Below, piece after piece: positions 49,077 to 59,718 of a DNA stretch of 64,000 nucleotides (within the stretch, counting starts at the first letter, position 1; each line of letters opens with the position of its first letter). The translations under genes and the position numbers were made by a program. This DNA is from Gammaproteobacteria bacterium (GTDB lineage Bacteria; Pseudomonadota; Gammaproteobacteria; Pseudomonadales; Pseudohongiellaceae), in the NCBI GenBank assembly GCA_028818225.1, contig JAPPOG010000068.1:1-64000 (forward strand), read 5' to 3'. Below the pieces are notes generated by a model. It made no database searches. It had not been told where the DNA came from and saw only the letters and a list, made by a program, of their open reading frames with translations.

Positions 49077-49895
49077 TCACGCCTGTTGGCTTATGTACAC
49101 CAGGTAAACTATATAGCCTGCCAATAAGAATAATCCTTCAGTTCGACTCAGGGTTAAATCAGTCCTTGCCAATGGCAGAAGAATTGAAGAGAACAGAATC
49201 ATTACGGCGAAATCAGTGGTAGAAAAATCACCACCTAATATTGGACTGATAAGCGCCGTAATTCCCAGCACACAAAGAATATTAAAAATATTGGAGCCAA
49301 TAATATTGCCCACGGCGATATCAGGTTGGCGCCGAAACGCTGCAATCATGGAAGTTGCCAGTTCTGGGATACTGGTTCCGACAGCGATAAGCGAAAGCCC
49401 GATTAATGCTTCAGAAATTCCAATTACTTGCGCCAGGGTCACAGCATTGTCGACAAACACCTGGCTGCCAAAGATCAAAAGCACTAAACCACAGACGATC
49501 AGGGCTAAATTGATAAAAGTTTGTCCGGAATTCCGGGTGGCCCGAAAGGGATGCAGGTCGAGTTCTTCATGATCGAATTCGGTATCGGCCTGTCGAAAGC
49601 TGGCATAGAGAAAGATAAGCAGACCAATAGAGAGAATAGCTCCCTTGGTCAGATTCAGTTCCCCATCGAGTAGCAAAATACCCATAACAACTGATGCGAC
49701 GATTACTACCGGGATTTCACTTCGGACTAACTGCTTTTCAATGCGAATGGGACAAATCAAAGCAGTAATGCCTAACACTAAGCCGATGTTGGCAATGTTT
49801 GAGCCAATCACGTTGCCCAGGGCCAGCCCACTGAACCCAGCGCTAGCGGAACTAATGCTTACGGCAAGTTCCGGAGTGCTGGTACCAAAGGCCAT
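49077..49895 (-). CDS. Calcium/sodium antiporter (K-dependent Na/Ca exchanger family), 5' end frameshifted; full gene would be 49077-50026
   Basis: MAFGTSTPELAVSISSA...GNVIGSNIANIGLVLG and second repeat GTSIPELATSMIAAFR...GNIIGSNIFNILCVLGITALI. Confidence 0.92.
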   Translation of the reverse strand: MAFGTSTPELAVSISSASAGFSGLALGNVIGSNIANIGLVLGITALICPIRIEKQLVRSEIPVVIVASVVMGILLLDGELNLTKGAILSIGLLIFLYASFRQADTEFDHEELDLHPFRATRNSGQTFINLALIVCGLVLLIFGSQVFVDNAVTLAQVIGISEALIGLSLIAVGTSIPELATSMIAAFRRQPDIAVGNIIGSNIFNILCVLGITALISPILGGDFSTTDFAVMILFSSILLPLARTDLTLSRTEGLFLLAGYIVYLVYISQQA

Positions 49896-50111
49896 GAGGG
49901 TGAGACCAACATAAGTGGTGAGATACCAATGCGAATCGCCAATCTACTGCTGGCAGTTACCATTATTTCGGCTCCCGCCCCGAGCATGATAAAACCGCAT
50001 ACAACCAGCAGTGAAGGTATTAGCATGACAACCTTATTCCTTAAACAAGGAATAGATTGCCATTGCCAGAGAAAAAGGGAAACTTAAAAAGTAATACTTT
50101 ATGGTTCTTGA

Positions 50112-51119
50112 TCAAAGTTTAACGATCATTTTTCCGAAATTGTCGCCGCTGAACAGGGCAAGAAAAGCGTCAACAGCGTTATCCAGGCCTTCAACCACGG
50201 TCTCCCTGGTTTTAATCTTGCCTTCGCTCACCCAGGCTTCCATGTCTTGCAGGAATTTTTCTCGCATATCATTGTGATCGAACACGATGAAGCCATTAAT
50301 GCGTACTTTTTTGCCGACGATTAGCATCAGGTTGTTCGGGCCCGGTGCTGGCTCGGCATTATTGTAAGTCGCAATCATGCCGCAGGCAGCGATGCGACCG
50401 AAATGGTTCATGACATTGAGTGCTGCCTGTAAATGTTCCCCACCAACATTTTCAAAATACACATCGATACCATCTGGCGCTGCCTTTGCCAGAGCTTCGG
50501 TCAAGTCGCCGCAGGTTTTGTAATTGATAACTTCATCGACACCGCATTCATCTACCAACCATTGCGCCTTATCATCACTACCGACTGATCCAACAACACG
50601 ACAACCCAGGTTTTTGGCAATCTGGCAGACGTTTGCGCCCACCGCACCGGATGCAGCTGAGACGAAAACTGTTTCACCTGGTTTTGGTTCACCGAAGCGC
50701 AGTAGGCCGACATAAGCAGTCATGCCGGGCATACCCAGTGTGCCCAGATAAAGTGATAAGCGCTCAGGATCGAATGGCGTAAATTTGTTTACCGTCGCAG
50801 CATCTGCCACGAAATGATCCTGCCAGGCAGCGCCGTTTAGTACGATATCACCGGCTGCTAATCCTTCTGCGTTGGATACCACTACCTGACCAACTGCGCC
50901 GCCATACATGGGTTGATTGAGTTGGTAAGGTTCGGCATACACACCCTGGGCGCGCATGCGACCACGCATATAGGGGTCGACGGACATGTAAAGGTTTTTA
51001 ACCAGTACCTGGCCAGCACCGGGTGCAGGCAGATCTACTTCGACGATTTCAAAATGATCATGGTTTGGCATGCCGTCAGGTCGGCTTACCAGGTGAACTT
51101 GTCTGGCTTTTGTAGTCAT
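50112..51119 (-). CDS. NADP-dependent medium-chain oxidoreductase (CurA/PTGR-like)
   Basis: VKNLYMSVDPYMRGRM, GMPGMTAYVGLLRFGEPKPGETVFVSAASGAVGANVCQIAKNLGCRVVGSVGSDDKAQWL, DVYFENVGGEHLQAALN. Confidence 0.95.
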   Translation of the reverse strand: MTTKARQVHLVSRPDGMPNHDHFEIVEVDLPAPGAGQVLVKNLYMSVDPYMRGRMRAQGVYAEPYQLNQPMYGGAVGQVVVSNAEGLAAGDIVLNGAAWQDHFVADAATVNKFTPFDPERLSLYLGTLGMPGMTAYVGLLRFGEPKPGETVFVSAASGAVGANVCQIAKNLGCRVVGSVGSDDKAQWLVDECGVDEVINYKTCGDLTEALAKAAPDGIDVYFENVGGEHLQAALNVMNHFGRIAACGMIATYNNAEPAPGPNNLMLIVGKKVRINGFIVFDHNDMREKFLQDMEAWVSEGKIKTRETVVEGLDNAVDAFLALFSGDNFGKMIVKL

Positions 51120-51134
51120 GGTTCTCTCTGATCT

Positions 51135-53150
51135 TCAGGTACTGGGCGCTGGTTCGATTGTCCCGCTGCGCTTTTGAAAAATGACGATGCCGAACAACAT
51201 AGCAGCACCGGCGATGTGATAATAAATTGGAAAAGGGGTCCACATTAATAATGCAGCGCTTACTACTAATACAGCTGCAATTAAAGCGTTAATCTTCGTT
51301 TCAAGATGCCATTGCAGTAATCCTGCCATGGCATAGAGCCCGAGACAGGACCAGAAGAATACTTCGATGCGTTCCGGCCAGGTGCCGGAGATTAAGGGAG
51401 AATAGGCGAACAGCACTGGCACCAGGTACAGGCCTTTGGCTATCTTCCAGCTGGTTAATCCGGTAGCGATTGGTCGGGTACCAGCTATTCCTGCAGCAGC
51501 GAATGAAGCAAGGCAAACCGGAGGGGTTACGTTGCTGTCCTGGGATAGCCAGAAAATAATCAGGTGCGCGCTCAATAACATGCCAGTGAGTAACTCTGGT
51601 TGCAGCATTTCCTGGCGAATTAGTTGTTTCATCTCCAGGGGCATTTCTTGCAATGCCACCGCGGGATCACCCCCGAACAAGCCAATGGTGGCAGCAACAT
51701 TACTGGGTAAGTCGCCGGCCTGCAATGCTTCAAGCAAGGCGGATTGACTAATTAAATCGAATATCAATGGTGCTGACAGTGTAGCCAGAACAATGTAAGA
51801 CGCAGTGACCGGCAGGCCCATGCCCAGTACCAGGGAAGCCAGGGCAACCAGTACCAGGGTAATTAACAAGTTGCCCTGAGCCCACTCTACAATCATCAGG
51901 GAAAAGGCATTACCGACACCGGTAGTAGTGACCACGTTTATGATTATTCCTACCGACACCAGTAATAGTGCTGTGGAGACCATAGTCTTAACACCGCCCA
52001 CAACGGCATCGAAAATATCGGGTAGCTTCATGGGTGTCGGCGATAACCAGGAAGCGCCAATGACACTAATAATGGCGAAGGCCGCTGACGTGGTGGGTGT
52101 TCGTCCGGAAACCAGGAAGCCAACCAGTACCGTTAAAGGAATAATGAAGTGCCAGCCTTGCTTCAAGACATCAGAAATTTTTTCGGCATCCTCATCTTCG
52201 ATGGGTTTTAGTCCCATGCGCTTCGCTTCGATGCGTACGAAGTAGGAAACAGTCAGAAAGTAGAGCAGGGCCGGTAATGCCGAAGCGGCAATCACCGTCA
52301 AATAGGAGATCTGGGTATAACTGGCCAGCACGAATGCACCTGCACCCATGACCGGGGGCATTAAAGCGCCCCCAGTGGAAGCGGCAGCTTCAACCCCGGC
52401 AGCAAAACGCGGCGAAAAGCCGGATTTTTTCATCATGGGTATGGTGATCACGCCAATGGAAACAGTATTGGCGACGGCGGAACCGGAAATCGAACCCATG
52501 AGGCCGGATCCAACCACGGAGACGAAACCGGCGCCACCGGTCAAGCGACGGGTCATGCTCTGGGCCACCTTTACGATGAAATCACCGGCGCCGGACTTGA
52601 GCAGGAAGGAACCAAAGATGATGAACATGAACACAAAAGTCGAAGAAATTTGTGCAGTCAAGCCAAACATGCCTTCGCTGGTAAAGAAGCTGCGGTAGAG
52701 CACGGTTTCCAGGCTGAGTCCAGGGAAGGCGAATACCCCGGAGATGTAACGACCCAGAAATAAAATATAAGACAGGCTCACCAGGATCAGGATTGGCATG
52801 AACCAGCCAGTGGTCCTGCGGGTAAATTCGATGGCCAGTGCGACGGCGATAATTGAAAAAATATAATCGCTGAGAATGTATTCCGTTTCCCGCGCGTAAA
52901 GTGCATTTTCAAACAGGATTAAATAGGACGAAGTGGCTACCGCGATTACAGCCAGGCCAATATTGATCAGGTAAGGTAGAGATCCCCGTTCGATATCATC
53001 CTGTTCGTTTGCCATTAAGGCGCAGATGGCGACAAAGCCACCAAAGTGAATAGCGGACAACCAGAGCTCAGAGATACTGGCGAAGACGTTGCAATAAATG
53101 TGGAAGACTGCAAACAAAAAGGCAGCCCATTTTAAATAAGTCGATTTCAT
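51135..53150 (-). CDS. TRAP transporter fused permease subunit (TAXI type)
   Basis: GSGLMGSISGSAVANTVSIGVITIPMMKKSGFSPRFAAGVEAAASTGGALMPPVMGAGAFV; GMGLPVTASYIVLATLSAP. Confidence 0.97.
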   Translation of the reverse strand: MKSTYLKWAAFLFAVFHIYCNVFASISELWLSAIHFGGFVAICALMANEQDDIERGSLPYLINIGLAVIAVATSSYLILFENALYARETEYILSDYIFSIIAVALAIEFTRRTTGWFMPILILVSLSYILFLGRYISGVFAFPGLSLETVLYRSFFTSEGMFGLTAQISSTFVFMFIIFGSFLLKSGAGDFIVKVAQSMTRRLTGGAGFVSVVGSGLMGSISGSAVANTVSIGVITIPMMKKSGFSPRFAAGVEAAASTGGALMPPVMGAGAFVLASYTQISYLTVIAASALPALLYFLTVSYFVRIEAKRMGLKPIEDEDAEKISDVLKQGWHFIIPLTVLVGFLVSGRTPTTSAAFAIISVIGASWLSPTPMKLPDIFDAVVGGVKTMVSTALLLVSVGIIINVVTTTGVGNAFSLMIVEWAQGNLLITLVLVALASLVLGMGLPVTASYIVLATLSAPLIFDLISQSALLEALQAGDLPSNVAATIGLFGGDPAVALQEMPLEMKQLIRQEMLQPELLTGMLLSAHLIIFWLSQDSNVTPPVCLASFAAAGIAGTRPIATGLTSWKIAKGLYLVPVLFAYSPLISGTWPERIEVFFWSCLGLYAMAGLLQWHLETKINALIAAVLVVSAALLMWTPFPIYYHIAGAAMLFGIVIFQKRSGTIEPAPST

Positions 53151-53160
53151 AAACTACTGA

Positions 53161-54195
53161 CTATTCTCCATCGCCTGAGTTGTTTGCTTGAGCTGCTTCG
53201 TTGATTAGAAGACGGTCTGGAATTTCCAAACCAACTTCCCGGTAATAGCGCAATGCGCCGGCATGTAAAGGGGCACCCAAACCGTCGATGGCTATCTCCG
53301 GACGCATATCATTGGTTGCGCCATGAATTTCCTGTAGTGTTGCCAGGTTTTCCCATATAACTTTTGTAATGTTGTAGACAACTTCATCCGGGATATCAAC
53401 GCGGGTCACTAATACATTCGGAGAGGCTACGGTGCGTATGTGGTCGGTCTGGCTTGGATAGGTTCCTGGTGGAAAGTCGTACCAATCCCAAAGCGGATAG
53501 CGGGCGTTGAGTTTGTCCAGTGATTCCTGGGTCCAGTTGAGGATGGTCATGCGTTCGCCCATGAAGGCATAGGCGCGAGTTATGGCACTTACCGGTGCGC
53601 CGGCAGGTATATTCATGCCAACGATATTCCCATCCTGAATTGCATTGGAAGTTGGTCCATAACCCATGTAGGCCAGGTTAAATTTTTCTTGGTAATCAAT
53701 GCCCAGAGTATCGAGGATAAATCTTCCTGTTTGTTCGGCGCCGGAATTTCTCGCGCCAAGCACGTAGCGCTCACCATCAATGTTGTTCAGGTCATTCATA
53801 AACTTGCTGTCGGTGAGTTCCGTCAGCAACACGAAGTGTTCGACGTTTTTCCAGAGCGCACTGACGCTACGGAGGTGAGATTGTGGTCTGCTGACTGGAC
53901 CTTCACCGGTCCAGGACCAGGCGCCGAAAGGACCCTGCAGAATGGCAAACTGAGCCTGGTTATCACGCAGCAGTTTCAGATTCTCCATGGAACCCGCTGA
54001 GCTGATTGCTGTAAGTGAAATACCGTCAGAATCGGCAAGTTGTGCGTGGGCTAATGTGGCAATGGCAACACCAACCGGATAGAAGGTACCACCAGTTGTC
54101 GCGGTAGTTAATACGTAGGGGCGGGCCCGGGAGAGTTCATCACTGCAGGATGAAAAAATAATCGCGAGAATCAGGCCTACAACTAAGTTCTTCAT
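53161..54195 (-). CDS. TAXI family TRAP transporter solute-binding lipoprotein
   Basis: LTTATTGGTFYPVGVAIATL, SAGSMENLKLLRDNQAQFAILQ; 10 nt from permease gene. Confidence 0.95.
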   Translation of the reverse strand: MKNLVVGLILAIIFSSCSDELSRARPYVLTTATTGGTFYPVGVAIATLAHAQLADSDGISLTAISSAGSMENLKLLRDNQAQFAILQGPFGAWSWTGEGPVSRPQSHLRSVSALWKNVEHFVLLTELTDSKFMNDLNNIDGERYVLGARNSGAEQTGRFILDTLGIDYQEKFNLAYMGYGPTSNAIQDGNIVGMNIPAGAPVSAITRAYAFMGERMTILNWTQESLDKLNARYPLWDWYDFPPGTYPSQTDHIRTVASPNVLVTRVDIPDEVVYNITKVIWENLATLQEIHGATNDMRPEIAIDGLGAPLHAGALRYYREVGLEIPDRLLINEAAQANNSGDGE

Positions 54196-54366
54196 TCAGA
54201 GTCCGTCGCGATTGTTGTTTTTCTGTAATCGAAATCTGCTTCTATTTATGCCCAATTGCCCTATAAATCAGCGCTGGAGCGGCTTTCGATGAAAGCATAT
54301 TTCTCCAGAAAGCACAATAAATGCACCCTGCAAGGGAGGCTAAGCCGGCGAGCCTGGGTAAGGTTA

Positions 54367-55197
54367 TCAGTTATTCTGCAATCGCGGTGGCGGCGAGAAT
54401 GGGATGGCTGGCGCCATTGAGCGGGCGCCTTGCTGATCATCCCCTTGATTAATAAATACCGCATCGTTACCGCCGAAGGAAAATGTGCCGTAGCGAGACT
54501 GACTTCGCTGTGCTGCTCGTGTTTCTTGCAGCAAGTCCAGTTCATTATCGGTTAACGCATAAGCCAGGGACTCAATCATCGCGTCTGAGTTCATTACACT
54601 CCGCAGTTGAGCGCGCATTTCTCTTCTATCTATTTCCTGATTCTGCGCTGCCTGCATAATTTCCTGTCGCGCTTGATTCTGCTTGTCTATTTCATTGCTC
54701 AAGGCATCGATAATTATCTCCAAGCGCCCATCGCTAACATCGAGAGCTTGCAGGAATGAACCAAATTGTCCATGCATCGCCATGACCTGACTCAGTTCCA
54801 TGGGTTGCAATTGGGCGATCTGCTGGATCAAACCGACGCGCTGATTGAGTTGTTGGTTACTTTGGTATGAGTCATATTCAATTTGTACCTGGCGTCTGAT
54901 TTCGCGTTCCAGCTCGGCATAGTCAGGATCGGACCGCTGTTCAGCAATTGCCAGCTGATTAGACACAACAGTGAGATGGCTGCTTAACGTATTTAATTCA
55001 CTTCGTAGCTGTGCGATTTCTCTTTCCTGCTCCAATCTTTGCATACTGTTGGCCTCTGCCCGGGACAGGAGTTGCTGCAGATGATCGTTATAATCAGCCA
55101 TGCGGGTATTGTTAGCGGCATCTTGCGAATAAAAATAGAGGGCGACCGCGCTTGCCAGAACTGCGATAGTGGTTGAAATTAGTAAGGGCGTTCTCAT
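54367..55197 (-). CDS. Hypothetical membrane-anchored coiled-coil protein
   Basis: N-terminal TM segment, long heptad-rich Q/E/L region. Confidence 0.7.
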   Translation of the reverse strand: MRTPLLISTTIAVLASAVALYFYSQDAANNTRMADYNDHLQQLLSRAEANSMQRLEQEREIAQLRSELNTLSSHLTVVSNQLAIAEQRSDPDYAELEREIRRQVQIEYDSYQSNQQLNQRVGLIQQIAQLQPMELSQVMAMHGQFGSFLQALDVSDGRLEIIIDALSNEIDKQNQARQEIMQAAQNQEIDRREMRAQLRSVMNSDAMIESLAYALTDNELDLLQETRAAQRSQSRYGTFSFGGNDAVFINQGDDQQGARSMAPAIPFSPPPRLQNN

Positions 55198-55235
55198 GGG
55201 ACTGCTTGTTCAAAATTGGTTGTAACTATTTTAAG

Positions 55236-55499
55236 CTACTTTGCTTTCTTCCTGTCGGCACCGAGGGTGTCTTTAACATGACCGGAAAGTGGTACTTCTT
55301 CGTCCATCTTTGAAACCAGAATTGTTGCTCCCGCAAGAATTGAAGTGCCAATGGTTACGCCGACAATCAGGGCTATTCGCAACAACATATGCACGTGAAT
55401 ACCTGTGTAGTATTCTCCGATCTCCGCTATCGCGTTTACCAGTACCAGAGCTATCCCGAAGGAAGTCCAGACTGCTTTTTGCATGGTGAATGCGCTCAT
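55236..55499 (-). CDS. Small two-TM membrane protein
   Basis: Start chosen at MSAFTMQKAVWTSFGIALVLVN (ORF extends to 55580 into the next gene). Confidence 0.55.
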   Translation of the reverse strand: MSAFTMQKAVWTSFGIALVLVNAIAEIGEYYTGIHVHMLLRIALIVGVTIGTSILAGATILVSKMDEEVPLSGHVKDTLGADRKKAK

Positions 55500-55521
55500 G
55501 GCGCGCCCTTGGAAGTGAAAA

Positions 55522-57177
55522 TCAATTTGAGAGTAACAGTATTCCCTGAACCTGACTACTGTCATGTTGGGTAAATACAATCACATCATCGAGGGAATCT
55601 GCGTTTAGTCTTACCGGAATTATGTCGCCATTCTCCACGGAAGTGCCGAGTTCGATGGTAAGGTCCGCACTACGTTCGTCTATTAATTCCAGATGGGGAT
55701 TGCCACCAATGGAGATATTGTCGATTATTTCTCGAATATTAATTTCGTAGTCGTCTTTTTCGCGGCTGTATTGCAATGCGCCGAGAAAATCTTCCGAGTC
55801 ATCATCGGGCTCGATACTGTTTAGAAACAGCTCGACCTGGTTATTAACTAACACCAATAAATCTTCCTGATCGATAGCGTCATCGAGATTACCCACACTG
55901 GTAGGGATAATTTCGTCACTCTGCAATTCCCGGGCTTCCGCTGTCAGTTCCTCAAAGGTAGTGGCGAGCCTTATTACAGAGGGAAAGCGCAGATCCACGG
56001 TAAGTTTGCGCGCAGGTCTTCGAGCGAATCTTTCGCCATCGTTAGGGTATATAAAGGCTTCAATAGCAACACTGCCGGAGAGTGCCAGCCAGATAAAAAT
56101 ATCCCCCACGGAAATGGGTTCGACGCGCCATAGCCACAAATCTTTCAAGCCATCGTCGTCCTCATCATAAAGAAATGTACTGAGCACGTTACCGCCAGAT
56201 CGCAACACCTGGCGCGGTTGTTCCAGGTTCATGCCGACTGCGGTGCCACCAAATAAGGAAACCTTGCCGCCCTCGCGCAGCAACAGGTCTTCGATACCAT
56301 CGCCATCCACATCGTCCAGTACTTCTTCATGGGTAAGGGCCAGGACGCCGGTTAAGTTGGAGAAATCGAGATTATCGATATCGAACTCACCAAGCCGTTC
56401 TTCAATTTCGGCGATATTTATCGAATAGGAAGGCACATTATGGAAATAGGCATCGCCCAATTCGTCGGCGAGAAAAACATCGAGTCGTTCGTCGGTGCGG
56501 GATATCAAATCATCATAGCCATCGCTGTTTACATCCCGTAACTCCATAAAGGGAATTCGCACTGCCTGACCAGTGCGCCGCTCCAGCGCGCTGGGTTGCA
56601 GTATGGTGCGCATCCTGTTCTCCGCTGCGATGCTAAAACCTGGCTGGTAGTTGCCATTGCCGGTGGCAATAAATACGTGGAGGTTACCGGCCCCGGGTAT
56701 AATAAGGTCCTCCCGTTCATCACCGTTTATATCTCGCGAGAAGTAGAGGCGGTTAAGGCCTTTGCTAAGAAATCCTGGTAACTCCGCTTTGATTAACTCC
56801 GGCTCCTGGATTGTTTCGCCTTCGATCGGCCAGACAAAAGCTTCTCGACCATTCACCAGGGCGATGATCGAAGCGCGATCTCCGCTGTCATAGTTTGTGC
56901 TCAGGTCCCAGCCTACAGCCTGGTTGGAGAAATCTATCTCCTGGTGACCTGCTTCAAAATCGAATCCGTCTTCCCGCTGAAAATAAATGCGCAGTCTTTC
57001 ATCGATCACCGTGATGATCTCATTCAGCCCATCGCCATTGAGGTCTGCGACAAGCATCTGTTCGCTTTCTGCTGGAATCGAAAACGGCAACTGGGTATAG
57101 CCAGCGGTATTAGAAAAACCCAGGCTGCTTACAAGACATCCGTATAAAAGAAGAAAGAAATTGTTGGTCGTTTTCAT
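55522..57177 (-). CDS. FG-GAP/VCBS repeat beta-propeller protein, secreted
   Basis: DLNGDGLNEI, DINGDEREDLI, DVNSDGYDDLI, DVDGDGIEDLLL calcium-loop blades; signal peptide. Confidence 0.85.
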   Translation of the reverse strand: MKTTNNFFLLLYGCLVSSLGFSNTAGYTQLPFSIPAESEQMLVADLNGDGLNEIITVIDERLRIYFQREDGFDFEAGHQEIDFSNQAVGWDLSTNYDSGDRASIIALVNGREAFVWPIEGETIQEPELIKAELPGFLSKGLNRLYFSRDINGDEREDLIIPGAGNLHVFIATGNGNYQPGFSIAAENRMRTILQPSALERRTGQAVRIPFMELRDVNSDGYDDLISRTDERLDVFLADELGDAYFHNVPSYSINIAEIEERLGEFDIDNLDFSNLTGVLALTHEEVLDDVDGDGIEDLLLREGGKVSLFGGTAVGMNLEQPRQVLRSGGNVLSTFLYDEDDDGLKDLWLWRVEPISVGDIFIWLALSGSVAIEAFIYPNDGERFARRPARKLTVDLRFPSVIRLATTFEELTAEARELQSDEIIPTSVGNLDDAIDQEDLLVLVNNQVELFLNSIEPDDDSEDFLGALQYSREKDDYEINIREIIDNISIGGNPHLELIDERSADLTIELGTSVENGDIIPVRLNADSLDDVIVFTQHDSSQVQGILLLSN

Positions 57178-58733
57178 GGCCTTGCCACCAAGAGTGAGGT
57201 AGTGGCGCCATGCCGCAGCACTAAATCGGGAGTTGCATCATCATTAAGCGGGAGTACTTCAAATTCGAAAACCGTTCGGGGTGAAATATATTCCCAGAAA
57301 GGCTCCTCGGCGATACGTAACTGCCTATCGATTTTTTTTGCCGCCAGGGTGCCATTATCCGTAACGTAAAGCGCATCATTGGTGCCATCGCCATCAACGT
57401 CGTAGCGCAGGGACATTTGTTCTGATAAGCCCCTGACGTTGTCAGCAGAAAAACTTTCTTCCAGGCGGGAATTGGGTCGTCGCGCGAATAACTGCCCGGC
57501 CTCGGCAGCCTCTGAACTATAGAGTAATTGTGTGCGATTAATGCTGGCATTACGAATCGCATCCACAACGGGAATGGTGTAGTAGCTGACATTAAGTGTG
57601 GGTTTTTCGGTAGAGGCCAGCTCTACGAATTCCAGTCTTACATCATAACCGGCAAAGCGCATGATCTGATTGGGTTGCTCGAGCTGGAAGCTGTTATCTG
57701 TGTTCAAATAGAAACGCGCGTCCCATTCATTGCCGTCACCGGTTAATCGTAGCAAATCCACCAGGCCATCTTTATTCATATCAAGCAGCCGCATGTCGCC
57801 TCGGGTATCGGTCGAGCCTTGCCAGTCAGCCTGCTCGGGGAAACCGCTGGCTTGATCCTGGTAATGGATATTGAGCTGGCCCAGGCCATCGTCGCCAACG
57901 TTAAGATAAATCAGGTCCTTTAGCCCATCGCCATTCAATTCAGCCAGCAAAGCAGTAGGCATCCAATTTTCAGTGCTTAACAGAGCGCGGGATTCTGTTG
58001 ATTTGGGTTCCCATTTTTCCACAAATCCAGAAAAGGGTGTTGGTGTTTCAGCGCGGAGTGAAACCACGACTCCTTCGTCCGCATTGATGCCAATACTGGC
58101 ATTTAAGTCTGCATCCTGGCTGTTTCGTTGCGCGGAAGTCAGGTTCTCGTTAACGGTACGGATATTTGAGACCAGTTCGAATTGTTCGTTGCCTGTGCCA
58201 ATGAAAAAGCCGAAACGATCCTCCCCTGGTAGAAAGAAATCTATTTCGCCATCGCCATTGATGTCTTCGATATCGCGTAGAAACTCCACACTATCCTGAC
58301 CAGGAATGGCGGCAACCAGATCCCATTCGAACAAAAGTTGCAAGTTGCCGGTATAGCCTTCGACAGCAGTGGAAAGACTGAATACTGCGTTGTTAGCCAG
58401 CAGGACCAACTCTTTCCCCGGGTCGCTGCGCAAATCGGCAAAGCCCACGGCAATGATTTCAGTTTTAATCTCCACCCTTTGGGGAGTCGAGGAAAAATTA
58501 CCATCACTTTGCTGGTGATGAATGTGCAGCTCTCGGCCAATGGCGGGATCGTAATGAGCGAAGATGAGATCTTTTGTCCCATCACCGTTGACGTCCTCGG
58601 TAATTAGCGTATCCCAATTGTTCTCGCGAACCAGTTCGAAAGCAACATAATTGCTTTGGGCGAAGCCAATGTTTAGCCAGCTTAAGCCAAGAAGCAGAGA
58701 TACTAATGTTGATTTTGCCGAGGCCGCTTTCAT
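57174..58733 (-). CDS. FG-GAP/VCBS repeat beta-propeller protein, secreted (paralogue of neighbour)
   Basis: DVNGDGTKDLIF, DINGDGEIDFFLPG, ELNGDGLKDLIYL, DMNKDGLVDLL, DVDGDGTNDALY; signal peptide; 4-nt overlap with 55522-57177. Confidence 0.85.
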   Translation of the reverse strand: MKAASAKSTLVSLLLGLSWLNIGFAQSNYVAFELVRENNWDTLITEDVNGDGTKDLIFAHYDPAIGRELHIHHQQSDGNFSSTPQRVEIKTEIIAVGFADLRSDPGKELVLLANNAVFSLSTAVEGYTGNLQLLFEWDLVAAIPGQDSVEFLRDIEDINGDGEIDFFLPGEDRFGFFIGTGNEQFELVSNIRTVNENLTSAQRNSQDADLNASIGINADEGVVVSLRAETPTPFSGFVEKWEPKSTESRALLSTENWMPTALLAELNGDGLKDLIYLNVGDDGLGQLNIHYQDQASGFPEQADWQGSTDTRGDMRLLDMNKDGLVDLLRLTGDGNEWDARFYLNTDNSFQLEQPNQIMRFAGYDVRLEFVELASTEKPTLNVSYYTIPVVDAIRNASINRTQLLYSSEAAEAGQLFARRPNSRLEESFSADNVRGLSEQMSLRYDVDGDGTNDALYVTDNGTLAAKKIDRQLRIAEEPFWEYISPRTVFEFEVLPLNDDATPDLVLRHGATTSLLVARP

Positions 58734-58741
58734 TTGCTTTT

Positions 58742-59698
58742 TTAGTTTTCCAGTTCGGTTAACTCACCGTAATCACTGCTTATATTGAAAAGACCAAAAA
58801 TACTGTGTGATCTTTCGCCTTCCGTGCGGGTGTAGCTGTAAACGGCGAAGACCCAGAAATCCAGAATAGAGAAATTTTCACTGGATGGATTCAGGGACGA
58901 TTCATATCGAAGCAATGGTCCCACATTAATACGATTGATTCTCCTGCCTGGATCCCAAAGTTGCACCGAGCTTTCGGTTACGTTGCCATCATTATAAATG
59001 GTCATCTGCACTTCTTCCCCCAGTTCATGTTCCCGATTCAGGCGAGTCACCAGGTCTTGAGCGGAATTAAGATTGCGACCGTTCAGGCGCAGGATAATGT
59101 CGCCATCGCCAATGCCCGCGGCCGGCAAGGGGCTGGAGGGAAACAATGCCTCTACTTTTGCTGCTGCCGCGGATTGGTTATTGATAGTCAACATTACAGT
59201 GCTGTAGCCTGCGCGGGTAGCAATGGGGTCGATCCGATAAAGCTCGATCGGTCCATTCGAGTTGTTGATGGTCCTGCCAATTACTGTAGTGCCGAATACG
59301 GTGGTGTCTCTCTGTACCCTGAACTCAAAACTTGTGCTATCTGCAGTCTGTTGAAGTGCTTCGATAGCATCAGGATGATTGGTGTCCAGGTCATCGATAG
59401 CAAGAATGACATCGCCAACCTGAATTCCAGCGGTTGCGGCCGGACCATTGGTAACCACGTTGCGTACTCGCACTCCAGGCAAGATTTCGATGTTGAGGAG
59501 GGAATCGCTTTCGTTTAAACCAGCTTCCAGGCCGAAGTCTATTTTCAGGTTTTCATTTGCAGCGTCGGTCAGACTGATGTCTTCAGAAGAAAGTGTTATT
59601 GCCGGTGTTAAGATTCCTGGCTCATAGCTGATGCAGCCAGCCAGTTGCAGGCTAGCGAGAAGCATCAGAATTTGCTTTGATCTGGTAATTCTAAGCAT
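58742..59698 (-). CDS. PDZ-domain lipoprotein
   Basis: LQLAGC lipobox; two PDZ-like segments (GPAATAGIQVGDVILAIDDLDTNHPDAIEALQ; SPLPAAGIGDGDIILRLNGRNLNSAQDLVTRL). Confidence 0.85.
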   Translation of the reverse strand: MLRITRSKQILMLLASLQLAGCISYEPGILTPAITLSSEDISLTDAANENLKIDFGLEAGLNESDSLLNIEILPGVRVRNVVTNGPAATAGIQVGDVILAIDDLDTNHPDAIEALQQTADSTSFEFRVQRDTTVFGTTVIGRTINNSNGPIELYRIDPIATRAGYSTVMLTINNQSAAAAKVEALFPSSPLPAAGIGDGDIILRLNGRNLNSAQDLVTRLNREHELGEEVQMTIYNDGNVTESSVQLWDPGRRINRINVGPLLRYESSLNPSSENFSILDFWVFAVYSYTRTEGERSHSIFGLFNISSDYGELTELEN

Positions 59699-59718
59699 GT
59701 GCCTAATTGTTCAGGTCC

